NCBI RefSeq assembly: GCF_018294505.1
Contig: NC_057811.1
Location: forward strand, 405,196,790-405,260,789
Direction: 5' to 3'
Length of the DNA: 64,000 nt
DNA from: Triticum aestivum
Lineage: Eukaryota; Streptophyta; Magnoliopsida; Poales; Poaceae
Numbering within the stretch: the first letter of the stretch is position 1; every line of letters starts with the position of its first letter. The notes beneath the pieces are model-generated. The model was not told the origin of the DNA, did no database searches, and saw only the letters and a list, made by a program, of their open reading frames with translations. This document shows positions 33,390 to 45,113 of this stretch, in pieces. Position numbers and translations under genes: made by a program.

Positions 33390-36300
33390 TCAAGTGTAAT
33401 AAGTCCGAAGCTGAGCTATGTTCCACGGCCGACGGGTCTCTTCCTCCGACTTACGTGAATCTTTGTGCTCCCGAACGTCAATGAGGTAATATGACCCATT
33501 GTGCAAATTCTTGCTGACCACAAAGGGCCCTTCGCAAGGCGGGGATAGCTTGTGCGCATATGTTTGATCTTGGATGAGCCGGAGCACCAGATCGCCTTCC
33601 TGGAAGACCCGGGATTTAACCCGGCGACTATGATAACGGCGCAGGTCCTGTTGGTAAATCGCTGAGCGAGCTGCTGCCACATCACGCTGCTCGTCCAACA
33701 AGTCAAGAGCATCTTGGCGCGCCTGTTCATTATCCACCTCAACATAAGCCGCCACTCGAGGCGAATCATGACGGATGTCACTGGGGAGGACTGCTTCCGC
33801 TCCATAAACCATGAAGAAAGGCGTGAAACCTGTAGACCTGTTAAGAGTAGTGTTTATGCTCCACAACACGGAGGGTAACTCCTCCACCCAACAACCCGGC
33901 GTCCGTTGTAAAGGGACCAGAAGCCGGGGTTTGATGCCTTTCAGAATCTCCTGATTAGCCCTCTCAGCTTGACCATTGGATTGAGGGTGAGCCACTGATG
34001 AAACGTCAAGTCTAATATGCTCTCGTTGACAAAACTCCTCCGTGGCGCCTTTAGATAAATTGGTACCATTGTCAGTTATGATGCTGTGTGGAAAGCCAAA
34101 GCGAAAGATCACCCGTTTCATAAACTGAACGGCCGTGGCTGCATCACACTTGCTAGCTGGCTCTGCTTCAACCCACTTGGTAAACTTGTCAAATGCCACC
34201 AAGAGGTGGGTCTTCTTATCCTTGGACCTTTTAAAAGGCCCAACCATATCAAGCCCCCAGACCGCAAAGGGCCAAGTAATTGGGATCATCCTCAGCTCTT
34301 GAGCCGGCACATGAGCCCGTCGCGAGAACCTTTGGCAACCATCACATTTACTGACCAAGTCCTCCGCATCAGCATGAGCCGTCAGCCAATAAAAACCATG
34401 ATGAAAAGCCTTGGCCACAAGGGACTTTGAGCCGGCATGATGACCACAATCCCCTTCGTGAATCTCACGTAAGATCTCTTGACCTTCCCCGCGGGAGACA
34501 CAACGCTGGAACGCTCCCGTAACACTGCGGCGATGCAGCTCACCATTGATAACAACCATTGACTTAGACCGCCGGGTTATTTGTCTGGCCAGAGTTTCAT
34601 CCTCAGGCAACTCTCCCCGGGTCATGTAAGCCAGATAAGGCACTGTCCAGTCCGGGATGATGTGGAGAGCCGCCACCAATTGTGCCTCCGGGTCAGGGAC
34701 AACCAAGTCTTCCTCTGTAGGCAACTTAACAGAAGGGTTATGCAAGACATCCAAGAAAGTATTAGGCGGCACCGGCTTTCGCTGAGAGCCCAGCCGGCTT
34801 AAAGCATCAGCCGCCTCGTTCTTCCTGCGATCGATGTGCTCTACTTGGTAACCCTGAAAGTGCCCAGCAATGGCATCAACTTCGCGGCGATAAGCCGCCA
34901 TGAGAGGATCCTTGGAGTCCCACTTTCCTGATACTTGTTGAGCCACCAAGTCTGAGTCGCCGAAGCACCTTACCCGGCTCAAGCTCATCTCCTTAGCCAT
35001 CCGAAGACCGTGAAGCAAGGCCTCGTCTCAGCTGCATTGTTGGTACAAGGAAACATCAATTGTAGCACATAATGGAACTTGTCACCCTTAGGGGAAGCCA
35101 ATACGACTCCAGCCCCCGAGCCCTCCAACTGTCTGGACCCATCGAAGTGGATAGTCCAATATGTGTTATCCGGCTTTTGTTCGGGCACTTGTAGCTCTGT
35201 CCAATCATTGATGAAATCCACCAAAGCCTGAGACTTAACAGCAGTGCGTGGCACATACTTCAGACCATGAGGTCCGAGCTCTATAGCCCACTTAGCCACT
35301 CTCCCTGTGGCCTCCCTGTTCTAAATGATATCTCCAAGGGGGGCGGAACTGACCACAGTGATGGGGTGACCCTGGAAATAATTCTTAAGCTTCCGGCTTG
35401 CCATGAATACACCATAAACAAGTTTCTGCCAATGCGGATACCGCTGCTTGGACTCAATGAGTACTTCGCTGACATAATAAACCGGCCGCTGAACCGGATG
35501 CTCCTTACCCTCTTCCTTGCGCTCCACCACCACGCCACACTGACGGCTCATGTGTTAGCAGCCACATACAACAATAAAGGCTCCTTGTCAACCGGAGCAG
35601 CAAGGACTGGGGGCTCGGCCAGCTGTCTCTTCAAATCCTCAAAAGCAGTATTAGCAGCATCATTCCAGACAAAGTCATCAGTTTTCTTCATCAACTGATA
35701 TAATGTCATAGCCTTCTCCCCCAAGCGGCTTATAAAACGGCTTAAAGCAGCGATACGACCCGCCAGGCGCTGGACGTCGTTTATACACGCCGGCTTAGCC
35801 AGGGAGGTGATGGCCTTGATCTTCTCCGGGTTAGCTTCAATGCCTCTGTTAGAAACCAAGAAACCCAAGAGCTTGCCTGCAGGAACACCAAAAACACATT
35901 TGGCCGGGTTAAGCATCATCTTGTAGACCCGGAGATTATCAAAGGTTTCCCTCAGATCATCTATCAAGGTTTCCTCCTTCTTGGATTTAACCACAATATC
36001 ATCCACATAAGCATGAACATTGCGCCCAATCTGGTTATGAAGACAGTTCTGCACGCAACGCTGATAAGTCGCCTGTGCACTCTTGAGTCCAAAGGGCATA
36101 GACACATAGCAGAAGGCTCCAAAGGGAGTGATGAACGCCGTCTTCTCCTGGTCCTTAACTGCCATTTTAATCTGATGATATCCAGAATAAGCATCCAAGA
36201 AACTTAAACGCTCGCAACCCGCCGTAGCATCAATGATTTGATCAATACGGGGAAGGGCAAAAGGATCAGCCGGACACGCTTTGTTCAAGTCCGTGTAGTC

Positions 36301-37053
36301 CACACACATCCGCCAGGTGCCGTTCTTCTTGAGTACGAGCACCGGCTTAGCTAACCACTCTGGGTGAAAGACTTCAACAATAAACCCGGCCGCCAAGAGC
36401 CGGGCCACCTCTTCACCAATAGCTTTCCGCCTCTCTTCATTAAACCGCCGAAGGAATTGCTTGACCGACTTAAATTTCGGATCAACATTGAGAGTGTGCT
36501 CAGCGAGTTCTCTAGGTACACCTGGCATGTCGGACGGCTTCCATGCAAAAATGTCCCTATTCTCACGGATGAACTCGATGAGCGCGCTTTCCTATTTTGG
36601 ATCCAGATTGGCACTGATGCTAAACTGCTGAGATGAATCTCCTGGAACGAAATCAACGAGTTTAGTGTCATCAGCCGACTTAAATTTCATTGCCGGCTCA
36701 TGCTCCATAGTCGGCTTTTTCAGAGAGGTCATATTTGTTGGGTCAACGTTGTCTTTGTAAAACTTCAACTCCTCTGTTGCGCAAACAGACTCTGCATAAG
36801 CCGCATCGCCTTCCTCACACTCCAAGGCCACCTTCCGGCTGCCGTGAACCGTAATGGTCCAATTATGACCCGGCATCTTGAGCTGTAAATATACGTAACA
36901 CGGCCGTGCCATGAACTTGGCGTAAGCCGGCCGCCCAAATATGGCATGGTACGGACTTCTTATCTTGACCACCTCAAAGGTCAATTTTTCCACCCTGTAG
37001 TTGTGCTCATCTCCAAAGGCCACTTCCAACTTGATCTTGCCGACTGGGTAAGC
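33390..37053 (-). pseudogene. pol: Broken pol of B1 (partial protease, RT, two RNases H, integrase)
   Basis: The 5' end is cut at 37053 inside the protease region. TAG at 36592-36594 occupies the same codon as in B2. RT runs from about 36528 with YVDD near 36010; RNase H is broken by a TGA plus a 1-bp deletion near 35540-35550 and a TAG near 35320. The second RNase H is frameshifted near 35018-35030 (1 bp lost relative to B2). The last 542 codons (35018-33390) are open: an H2C2 finger and integrase with the normal second catalytic Asp (ITDNGTN) and AERANQ Glu. The polyprotein cannot be made, but the integrase part is better preserved at its active site than in the younger B2. Confidence 0.92.
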
Positions 37054-37571
37054 TGTTGAGGATATAGAGCTTAGAGTCACCCGCCAGGAGGGGCCGGGTT
37101 ACTCGTACGGTCGTTGCCAGAAGCCCGGAGCCAAGTTTCAAGACGATGGGCCAGAGATGGGCTGAGACCCGGATATGGCTTAAGGCCCGTAGTTACAATC
37201 ATTATTATAGTAGAACTTGTAGTGTAAGGCAAGTATAGTTTAGAGTCCGAGCCGGACACTCTTATGAGCCGGCCGGGACTCTAAGGGCTGCTGGGCGTCA
37301 GCCTCCCTATATAAAGGGACGACCCGGCAGCGGTTTAAGGGCGACAATAATCTCATCGAGAGCCGGGCATAGCTGTTTAGCTCCCTGGCGATCGTAACCC
37401 TAATCAATATCACCCCAAACTGGACGTAGGCTTTTACCTTCACCGTAAGGGGCCGAACCAGTATAAACCCTCGCGTTCCTTGTCCCGCATAACCCCTTCA
37501 AGCTTCCTAGCTGCGATGGCTCCACGACTAAGTCCTAGCTCGAGGACATCTGCCGTGACAATTCCACGACA
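37054..37571 (+). repeat. Element B2 5' LTR
   Basis: TGTTGAGGATATAGAGC to CCACGACA; TATATAAA at 37308-37315. An ATG at 37516 inside it is in frame with gag. Confidence 0.93.
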
Positions 37572-40081
37572 GTTGGCGCCCACCGTGGGGCCAGCGCATG
37601 GTGGATTTGAGTTCTTGAAGGGCAGCTTCGAAGGGCTTAAGGGATACGCTGTGGGCCGGATGACCAAGAGTCGTCGCGGCAAGCTCTACATCGACGATGC
37701 GGACTGGGGCCCCAACGCCGGCTCAATGAGTACGGGTACCGGGTCCCCTTCAGCGGAATTCATGTCTTCATTGGCAAGATTGGTGAGCCGGGCCATGAGC
37801 CGGATCTCTGCGCCGACCTCATCGAAACGGCTCAGCGCGCACGACCCGCCCGGGCCCGGCCTGCCTTAAGGCGCGCTTTTGTGGGATGCATCCATGGAGG
37901 GCCCTCTGATCCATCTGGGTCTGGTGATGAGGCGGCCGCCGGCTCTGACGGCGAGTCGGCCACCGATGAGTCAAACTCGTTGTACCAACTTCAGGATGGC
38001 AGGCTCATGGGTTGTTCCGATGGCGATAGTATTCCGGACCTTTTTGAGCCGCCAAGTCAGGTTGGAGTTTTTATGGCTGGTGCGCAGCCTGTTCAGAACC
38101 CCGCTGCTGGATCGGAAAACCCGGTGCCTTCTCCGGCTCAGGTGCTAATGGATCTCACGGACAAGATGACGGCCCTGTTAACCGCCACGGTTGACCCGGC
38201 GGATCAAGCTCAGCATGATGCGGAGGTGGCACAGTTGAAATTGGATCTGATAAAAGCTAAAGAGGATCTTGCAGCGGAAGGGATCAGGCTGGCTGCGGAG
38301 CGAGCGGCTCTCGATGCCCAGACTCAGCTGATTCAAGCGCAGTCCTTCCAACTCACGATGGATCAGAACGCGGCCAATGAGGTCATGAGAAGGAGGCATC
38401 AAAAGGCCTAGTCTCGACTCCCACCGGTTTATGATCCACGCAACCTCTTCAACACGCCGGGTGCAGGGTCTAGTAACCCGCCAGGGGTCATAGCACCCGG
38501 GTCTGGACCCCTTATTCAGCTGCGAGTGATGGGGCCTCCCCAGGTGCCCCCTGCTCCGCCTCAGTATGTGCCAATACCCCCGGGTCATTATAATAACCCG
38601 CTGGAGAACATGGTAGCTGCGGCAGCACGGCTGGCGGCTCTCCCCGTTGACGGCGACTCTCCGACGGCCATCGAGACCCGCCGGGTCAGGGAACTCCTGC
38701 AGACGGCACTGGCACAGCAAGAGGCATACTCCTACAGCCGGGATAGGATCCACTCGACCCCTCGTCCGGGTCAGAGCCCGAGTTACAGCCGGCACATGGT
38801 CTCAGCAACCGGCTCAAGCAATGTCCGACGCCATGACCCGCCCCCTGGCCATGGCCCGGCTCATAATGGAGCCTTTTACGCAGCAGACCAGGACAGAGCG
38901 CGCCAAGAGGCGGAGCAAGTGCCTCAATTGACGGCTTACCAGACCCCCCCGGCTTATCTGACGACTTCCGTTGATGTGGGTATCCCTACCAGGACCGGGG
39001 GTGTCCCTTGTTTAATGCCAGCTATCCGTAATGAACGTCTACCTAAGGACTTCAAGGGCCCTAGGAAGGTGCCTAACTATACAGCTGACTTACAGCCTGC
39101 AGCCTGGATTGAGAGTTATGAGATGGCTATGGAATTGCTGGAGGTCAGTGAGGCGGCCATGGCCAAGTATTTCACCATGATGTTAGATGGAACTGCCCGC
39201 ACGTGGTTGAAAGGGCTACCACCGAATTCCATTGGGTCTTGGGCTGAGCTGAAAGCCCGGTTCATCCAAAACTTCAAAGATACCTGTAGGCAATCTATGT
39301 CAATTGTGGATTTGACTAACTGTAAGCAGCAGGAGGGTGAATCCACGACCCATTGGGTTCGCCGGGTCAAGGAGATCATACATTCATCAGATAAGATGGA
39401 TGCCGGCTCTGCAGTCTAAGTTTGGAACAGAACTGTCGCTTTGTGCCCCTTAAGATGAAACTCGGGCGGCTTAAACGCGATTGCACCGATATGGGTACAC
39501 TAATGGCGGCTCTTGTCAAGTACGCAGATTCCGATGGTACCAAGGATCCCCCGTCAGATGATGAAAGGACAGGGAAGGGAAAGAAGAACGGCAATGGCAA
39601 GGGTCCTCAGTTTAACCCGGGGAACCAAGGAGGAGGCAAGCGTAAGGCCGATGGCAGCCTAGAGTTTGTAGCCAACGCCAACTCCCAAGGTAATAACGAG
39701 CGACGCAAGGGGAGGCCCCCTCCCCGAGGCGGCGGGTCAGGTCCAACGCTGGAGCAGCTGTTGAATGAACCTTGTCCAAGGTATGGCTCTAGAGAGAAGC
39801 CAGCGACTCATCTGTGGAAGGATTGCGCGATCATGAAGGCCTTTAAGAGCTACAATGGCCCGGGCGGCGGCTCAGGCGCCGGCGGCTTTCATGGCCCGGG
39901 CGGCGGCTCAAATTCCGGTCCTCAGAACGGTCAAGGGGGCTTTAATAAACAGTCTGGTCAGGGTTATCAACAGCAGCAGGGGGTTATCAGACCAACCCAA
40001 AGCAGCTTAGCGGTGGATAGTATCATGTGTTTACCACTAGTTTGTGCAAACGAGATCAGAAGCTTCACAAGAGGGCTGTGA
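37516..40081 (+). pseudogene. gag: gag of B2, frameshifted
   Basis: The frame opens at an ATG inside the LTR (37516), crosses the PBS without a stop and reads the N-terminal gag to TAA 37867, where the frame shifts. The next segment has TAG at 38409-38411 (where CAG is likely). The gag core (AWIESYEMAMELLEV, FTMMLDGTARTWLKGLPP, ARFIQNFKDT) lies at about 39080-39300. TAA at 39417-39419 with a 1-bp loss shifts the frame again. The C-terminal part is Gly/Asn/Gln-rich with a Cys/His motif near 39773 (C-X11-H-X4-C, with Tyr where A has the second-position His). It would form the particle shell; this copy is not functional. Confidence 0.85.
37574..37591 (+). other. PBS of B2 (tRNA-Lys CUU)
   Basis: TGGCGCCCACCGTGGGGC, two bases after the LTR; identical to the PBS of element C. 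Confidence 0.9.
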
Positions 40082-43000
40082 ATGCTGTTGAGCCGGCAGT
40101 TCCACGCTACTTGCGGTGGTCTGAGCAGCCTATAGTGTGGAGTAGGGAGGATCACCCTCCCCGGGTGGATAACCCGGGCCACTTGGCCTTAGTGGTGGCT
40201 CCTCAGGTGGGAGGTTATAAGTTCACAAAGGTACTCATGGATGGAGGCAGCAGCATCAACATCCTCTATTATGAGACTTTTCGCCGTATGGGGTTGGTTG
40301 ATAAGAACCTCAGCCAGTCAAACACTATCTTCCATGGTGTGGTACCTGGTAAGTCAGCTTATCCAGTCGGCAAGATCGAATTGGAAGTGGCTTTTGGTGA
40401 TGAGAACAACTACAGGGTGGAGAAGTTGACCTTTGAGGTGGTCAAGATAAGAAGTCCATACCATGCTATATTTGGACGGCCGGCTTACGCCAAGTTCATG
40501 GCACGGCCGTGTTATGTGTACTTACAGCTCAAGATGCCGGGTCAACAATGGGACCATTACGGTTCACGGCAGCCAGAAAGTGGCTCTGGAGTGTGAGGAA
40601 GGTGATGCAGCTTATGCAGAGTCTGTTTGTGCTACAGAGGAGTTGAAGTTTTACAAAGACAGTGTTGACCCAACAGATATGACCTCTCTGAAAAAGCCGA
40701 CTACGGAGACTGAGCCGGCGATGAAATTTAAGTCGGCTGATGAAACTAAGCTTGTTGATTTTGTTCCAAGAGATTCATCTCAGCAGTTTAGCATCAGTGC
40801 CAATCTGGATCCAAAATAGGAAAGCGCGCTCATCGAGTTCATCCGTGAGAATAGGGACATCTTCGCATGGAAACCTTCTGACATGCCAGGTGTACCTAGA
40901 GAACTCGCTGAGCATACTCTCAATGTTGATCCGAAATTTAAGCCAGTCAGACAGTTCCTTCGATGGTTTAATGAAGAGAGGTGGAAAGCCATTGGTGAAG
41001 AAGTGGCCCGGCTCTTGGCGGCCGGGTTTATCGTTGAAGTCTTTCACCCAGAGTGGTTGGCTAACCCGGTGCTCGTGCTCAAGAAGAACGGCACCTGGCG
41101 GATGTGTGTGGACTACACGGACTTGAACAAGGCGTGTCCGGCTGATCCTTTTGCCCTCCCCCGTATTGATGAAATCATTGATGCTACGGCAGGTTGTGCA
41201 CGCTTAAGTTTCTTGGATGCTTATTCCGGATATCATCAGATTAAGATGGCAGTTAAGGACCAGGAGAAGACGGTGTTCATCACTCCCTTTGGAGCCTTCT
41301 GCTATGTGTCTATGCCCTTTGGACTCAAGTGTGCACAGGCGACTTACCGGCGTTGTGTACAGAACTGTCTTCATAAGCAGATCGGGCGCAATGTTCACGC
41401 ATACGTGGACGATATTGTGGTTAAATCCATCAAAGAGGAAACCCTGATAGATGATTTAAGGGAAACCTTTGATAATCTCCGGGTCTATAAGATGATGCTT
41501 AACCCGGCCAAGTGTGTCTTTGGTGTTCTTGCAGGCAAGCTCTTGGGTTTCTTGGTTTCTGACAGAGGCATTGAGGCTAACCCGGAGAAGATCAAGGCCA
41601 TCACCTCCCTGGCTAAGCCGGCGTGTATAAATGACGTTCAGCGCTTGGCGGGTCGCATCGCTGCTTTAAGCCGGTTTATAAGCCGTTTGGGTGAGAAGGC
41701 CATGCCCTTATATCAGTTGATGAAGAAAACTGATAACTTTGTCTGGAATGATGCAGCTAATACTGCTTTTGAGGAGTTGAAGAAGCAGCTGGCAGAGCCC
41801 CCGTTCCTTGCTGCTCCGGTTGATAAGGAGCCCTTACTACTGTATGTGGCGGCAAACGCACGAGCAGTCAGCGTGGCTATTGTGGTGGAGCGCAAGGAGG
41901 CGGGTAAGGAGCATCCGGTTCAGCGGCCGGTTTATTATGTCAGCGAAGTGCTCATTGAGTCCAAGCAGCGGTACCCGCATTGGCAGAAGCTTGTGTATGG
42001 TGTGTTCATGGCGAGCCGGAAACTTAAGCATTATTTTCAGGGTCATCCCATCACTGTGGTCAGTTCTGCCCCTCTTGGTGATATCATTCAAAACAGAGAG
42101 GCCACAGGGAGAATTGCTAAGTGGGCTATAGAACTTGGACCCCATGGTCTCAAATATGTGCCACGCACTGCTCTTAAATCTCAGGCCTTGGTGGATTTCA
42201 TCAACGATTGGACAGAATCACAAGTGCCCGAGCAGAAGCCGGATAACACATATTGGACTATTCACTTTGACGGGTCCAGGCAGTTGGAGGGCTCGGGGGC
42301 TGGCGTTGTATTAGCTTCCCCTAAAGGTGACAAGTTCCATTATGTGCTACAGTTGATGTTTCCTAGCACTAACAATGCGGCTGAATACGAGGCCTTGCTC
42401 CACGGTCTTCGGATGGCTAAGGAAATGAGCTTGAGCCGGGTAAGGTGCTTCGGTGACTCGTACTTGGTGGCTCAACAAGTATCAGGCAAGTGGGATTCTA
42501 AGGACCCTCTAATGGCGGCTTATCGCCGCAAAGTTGATGCCATTGCTGGGCACTTTCAGGGCTACCAAGTAGAGCACATTGATCGCAGGAAGAACGAGGC
42601 GGCTGATGCTCTAAGCCGGCTAGGCTCTCAGCGAAAGCCGGTGTCGCCTAACACTTTCCTGGACGTCCTGTATAGCCCTTGGGTTAAGGTGCCTACGGAG
42701 GAAGATTTGGCCGTCCCTGACCCGGAGGCATGGCTGGTGGCGGCTCTCCATATCATACCAGACTGGACAACGCCATATCTGGCTTACATGACCCGGGGCG
42801 AGTTGCCTGAGGATGAAACTTTGGCCAGGCAAATAACCCGGCGGGCCAAGTCAATGGTTGTAATCGATGGCGAATTGCATCATCGCAGTGTCACAGGAGC
42901 ATTTCAGCGTTGTGTCTCCCCTGAGGAAGGTCAAGAGATCTTGCGTGAGATCCATGAAGGGGATTGTGGCCATCATGCCGGCTCAAAATCCCTTGTGGCC

Positions 43001-44023
43001 AAGGCTTTCCGTCATGGTTTTTATTGGTTGATGGCTCATGCTGATGCAGAGGACTTGGTCAGTAAATGTGATGGTTGCCAAAGGTTCTCACGACGGGCTC
43101 ACGTGCCGGCTCAGGAGCTGAGGATGATCCCAATTACTTGGCCCTTTGCGGTCTGGGGGCTTGACATGGTTGGGCCTTTTAAAAGATCCAAAGATAAGAA
43201 GACCCACCTCTTGGTGGCAGTTGACAAATTCACAAAGTGGGTGGAAGCTGAGCCAGTTAGCAAGTGCGATGCAGTCACGACGGTTCACTTTATGAAAAAG
43301 GTGATTTTCCGCTTTGGTTTTCCGCACAGCATTATAACTCACAATGGCACCAATCTCTCCAAAGGCGCCATGGAAGAATTTTGTCAACGAGAGCATATCC
43401 GACTTGATGTTTCTTCAGTGGCTCATCCTCAATCCAATGGTCAAGCTGAGAGAGCTAACCAGGAAATTCTGAAGGGTATCAAGCCCCGGCTTTTGGTCCC
43501 TTTGCAACGGACGCCGGGTTGTTGGGTGGAGGAGTTGCCCTCCGTCTTATGGAGCATCAATACTACTCCTAACAGATCTACAGGCTTCACGCCTTTCTTC
43601 ATGGTTTATGGAGCAGAAGCAGTCCTCCCCAGTGACATCCGTCACGACTCACCTCGCGTGGCGGCTTATGTTGAGACGGATAATGAACAGGCGCGCCAAG
43701 ATGCTCTTGACTTGTTGCATGAACAGCGTGATGTGGCAGAAGCCCGTTCAGCGATTTACCAACAAGACCTGCGCCGTTATCATAGCCGCCGGGTCAAATC
43801 CCGGGTCTTCCAGGAAGGCGATCTCGTGCTCCGGCTCATCCAGGATCAAACAGATGCACACAAGTTATCCCCACCTTGGGAAGGGCCCTTTGTGGTCAGC
43901 AAGAACTTGCACAACGGGTCATATTACCTCATTGACATTCGGGAGCACAAAGATTCACGTAAGTCGGAGGAGGAGACCCGTCGGCCGTGGAACATAGCTC
44001 AGCTTCGGCCTTACTACACTTGA
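40027..44023 (+). pseudogene. pol: pol of B2: near-complete but with a dead integrase site
   Basis: Protease (VLMDGGSSINILY, about 40230) is in one frame to 40596; a 1-bp shift near 40545 continues in the frame 40463-40819, which ends in TAG 40817. After that TAG the same frame is open for 1046 codons (40883-44023): RT with LPRID, FLDAYSGYHQIK and YVDD (residues 174-177), RNase H, archaeal-type RNase H (HFDGS, NNAAEYEAL), H2C2 finger (HHAG...CDGC) and integrase. The integrase D1 is residue 761 and E is residue 856, but residue 820, which should be the second Asp, is His (CAC; TDNG becomes THNG). The spacing to Glu is exactly 35. No chromodomain seen. Confidence 0.94.
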
Positions 44024-44159
44024 GCTACCGGCTCTCGTGGTGTACATATTTTTCTCAGCCATGTATATATTATGATAAGCAATAAAGCAGAACCTCTGTC
44101 CTTTTTTCTCCTCCAAATATGCACGTGTTGTTTTTATTACAAGATTACATGATGACTTA

Positions 44160-44585
44160 AAGGAGGATCCGACTTATGATCGTATTCGAATCTAGCTGTA
44201 AGCAGTAAAGTCACTTGGGGGCTTCCTATTCAAACATGGGTCGTATTCGAACCAAAGAGAACATAGCCGTCGATACCCATTTGATTGGCAAAGTGCCGAG
44301 CTCATTGGGAGGTTATCTTTGGTCATATTTGAATCATAGTTTAACCCCTCTGAGAACCGACGTGGATCGTATTCGAATCAGCATCGTTAAACAATTTTAA
44401 AAAAAATCACTTGGGGGCTTCCTGTTCAAACATGGGTCGTATTCGAACCAAAGAGAACATAGCTGTCAGTACCCTCTTGATTGGCATTGCCACACCCACT
44501 GGGGGCTATATGATCGTATCCAAATCTTGGCTTAACCCCTTTGGGCCGGGTCTCTGGTCGTATTCGAACCGGCCGCCCCTAAGTT
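44160..44585. repeat. Array of TTCGAATACG motifs (B2)
   Basis: Inverted equivalent of the B1 array (GATCGTATTCGAAT, GGTCGTATTCGAACC). It lies between the 3' ends of pol (plus) and the antisense gene (minus), with CTTGGGGGCTTCCT repeats. Confidence 0.85.
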
Positions 44586-45113
44586 CTTCTGCTTTGTCAC
44601 AAGATTACTCTGATTATGACAAGGTGTGCATGGCCGGGTCTCACTTGCCGGCTTAATTTTGGTTTACAGTGTTAGTTGAACATCATGGGTGTCATCAAGG
44701 CAAATAAATTGGAGTTAAGGTACCAACCGTGCTACCCGGGTTATTTAAACCGGAAGTATGCTTACAGGCCGTTAAGTGTGTTATTACGGCTACATTTAGA
44801 GTATAATTAAGGACCAGTCTTTTTTGATTCATATTCCGGGTTATCTATCTCAAACACCTGATTCTCAGGGTGGTAAGCCGCCTCGAGACTTGTGATTTGC
44901 CTTTCTATGCAGATACTTAAAGGCACCTTTTAAGGTTGAGAAAAACAAAGGGATGATTATGACCCGGAGAAACATCAAAGAGACAATTTCAGAGGACTTT
45001 CACATTCAATACATGCACGATGGCACGACAGAGATGAACTGATGCACCTACTTTATTACAAAAACTCTTCAAGTCTAAAAGCTAGAACAATGTTTGATAA
45101 ACCGCCAGCCAAA
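44586..45113. other. Non-coding spacer of B2
   Basis: Counterpart of 32300-32829 in B1; no gene supported. Confidence 0.5.
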
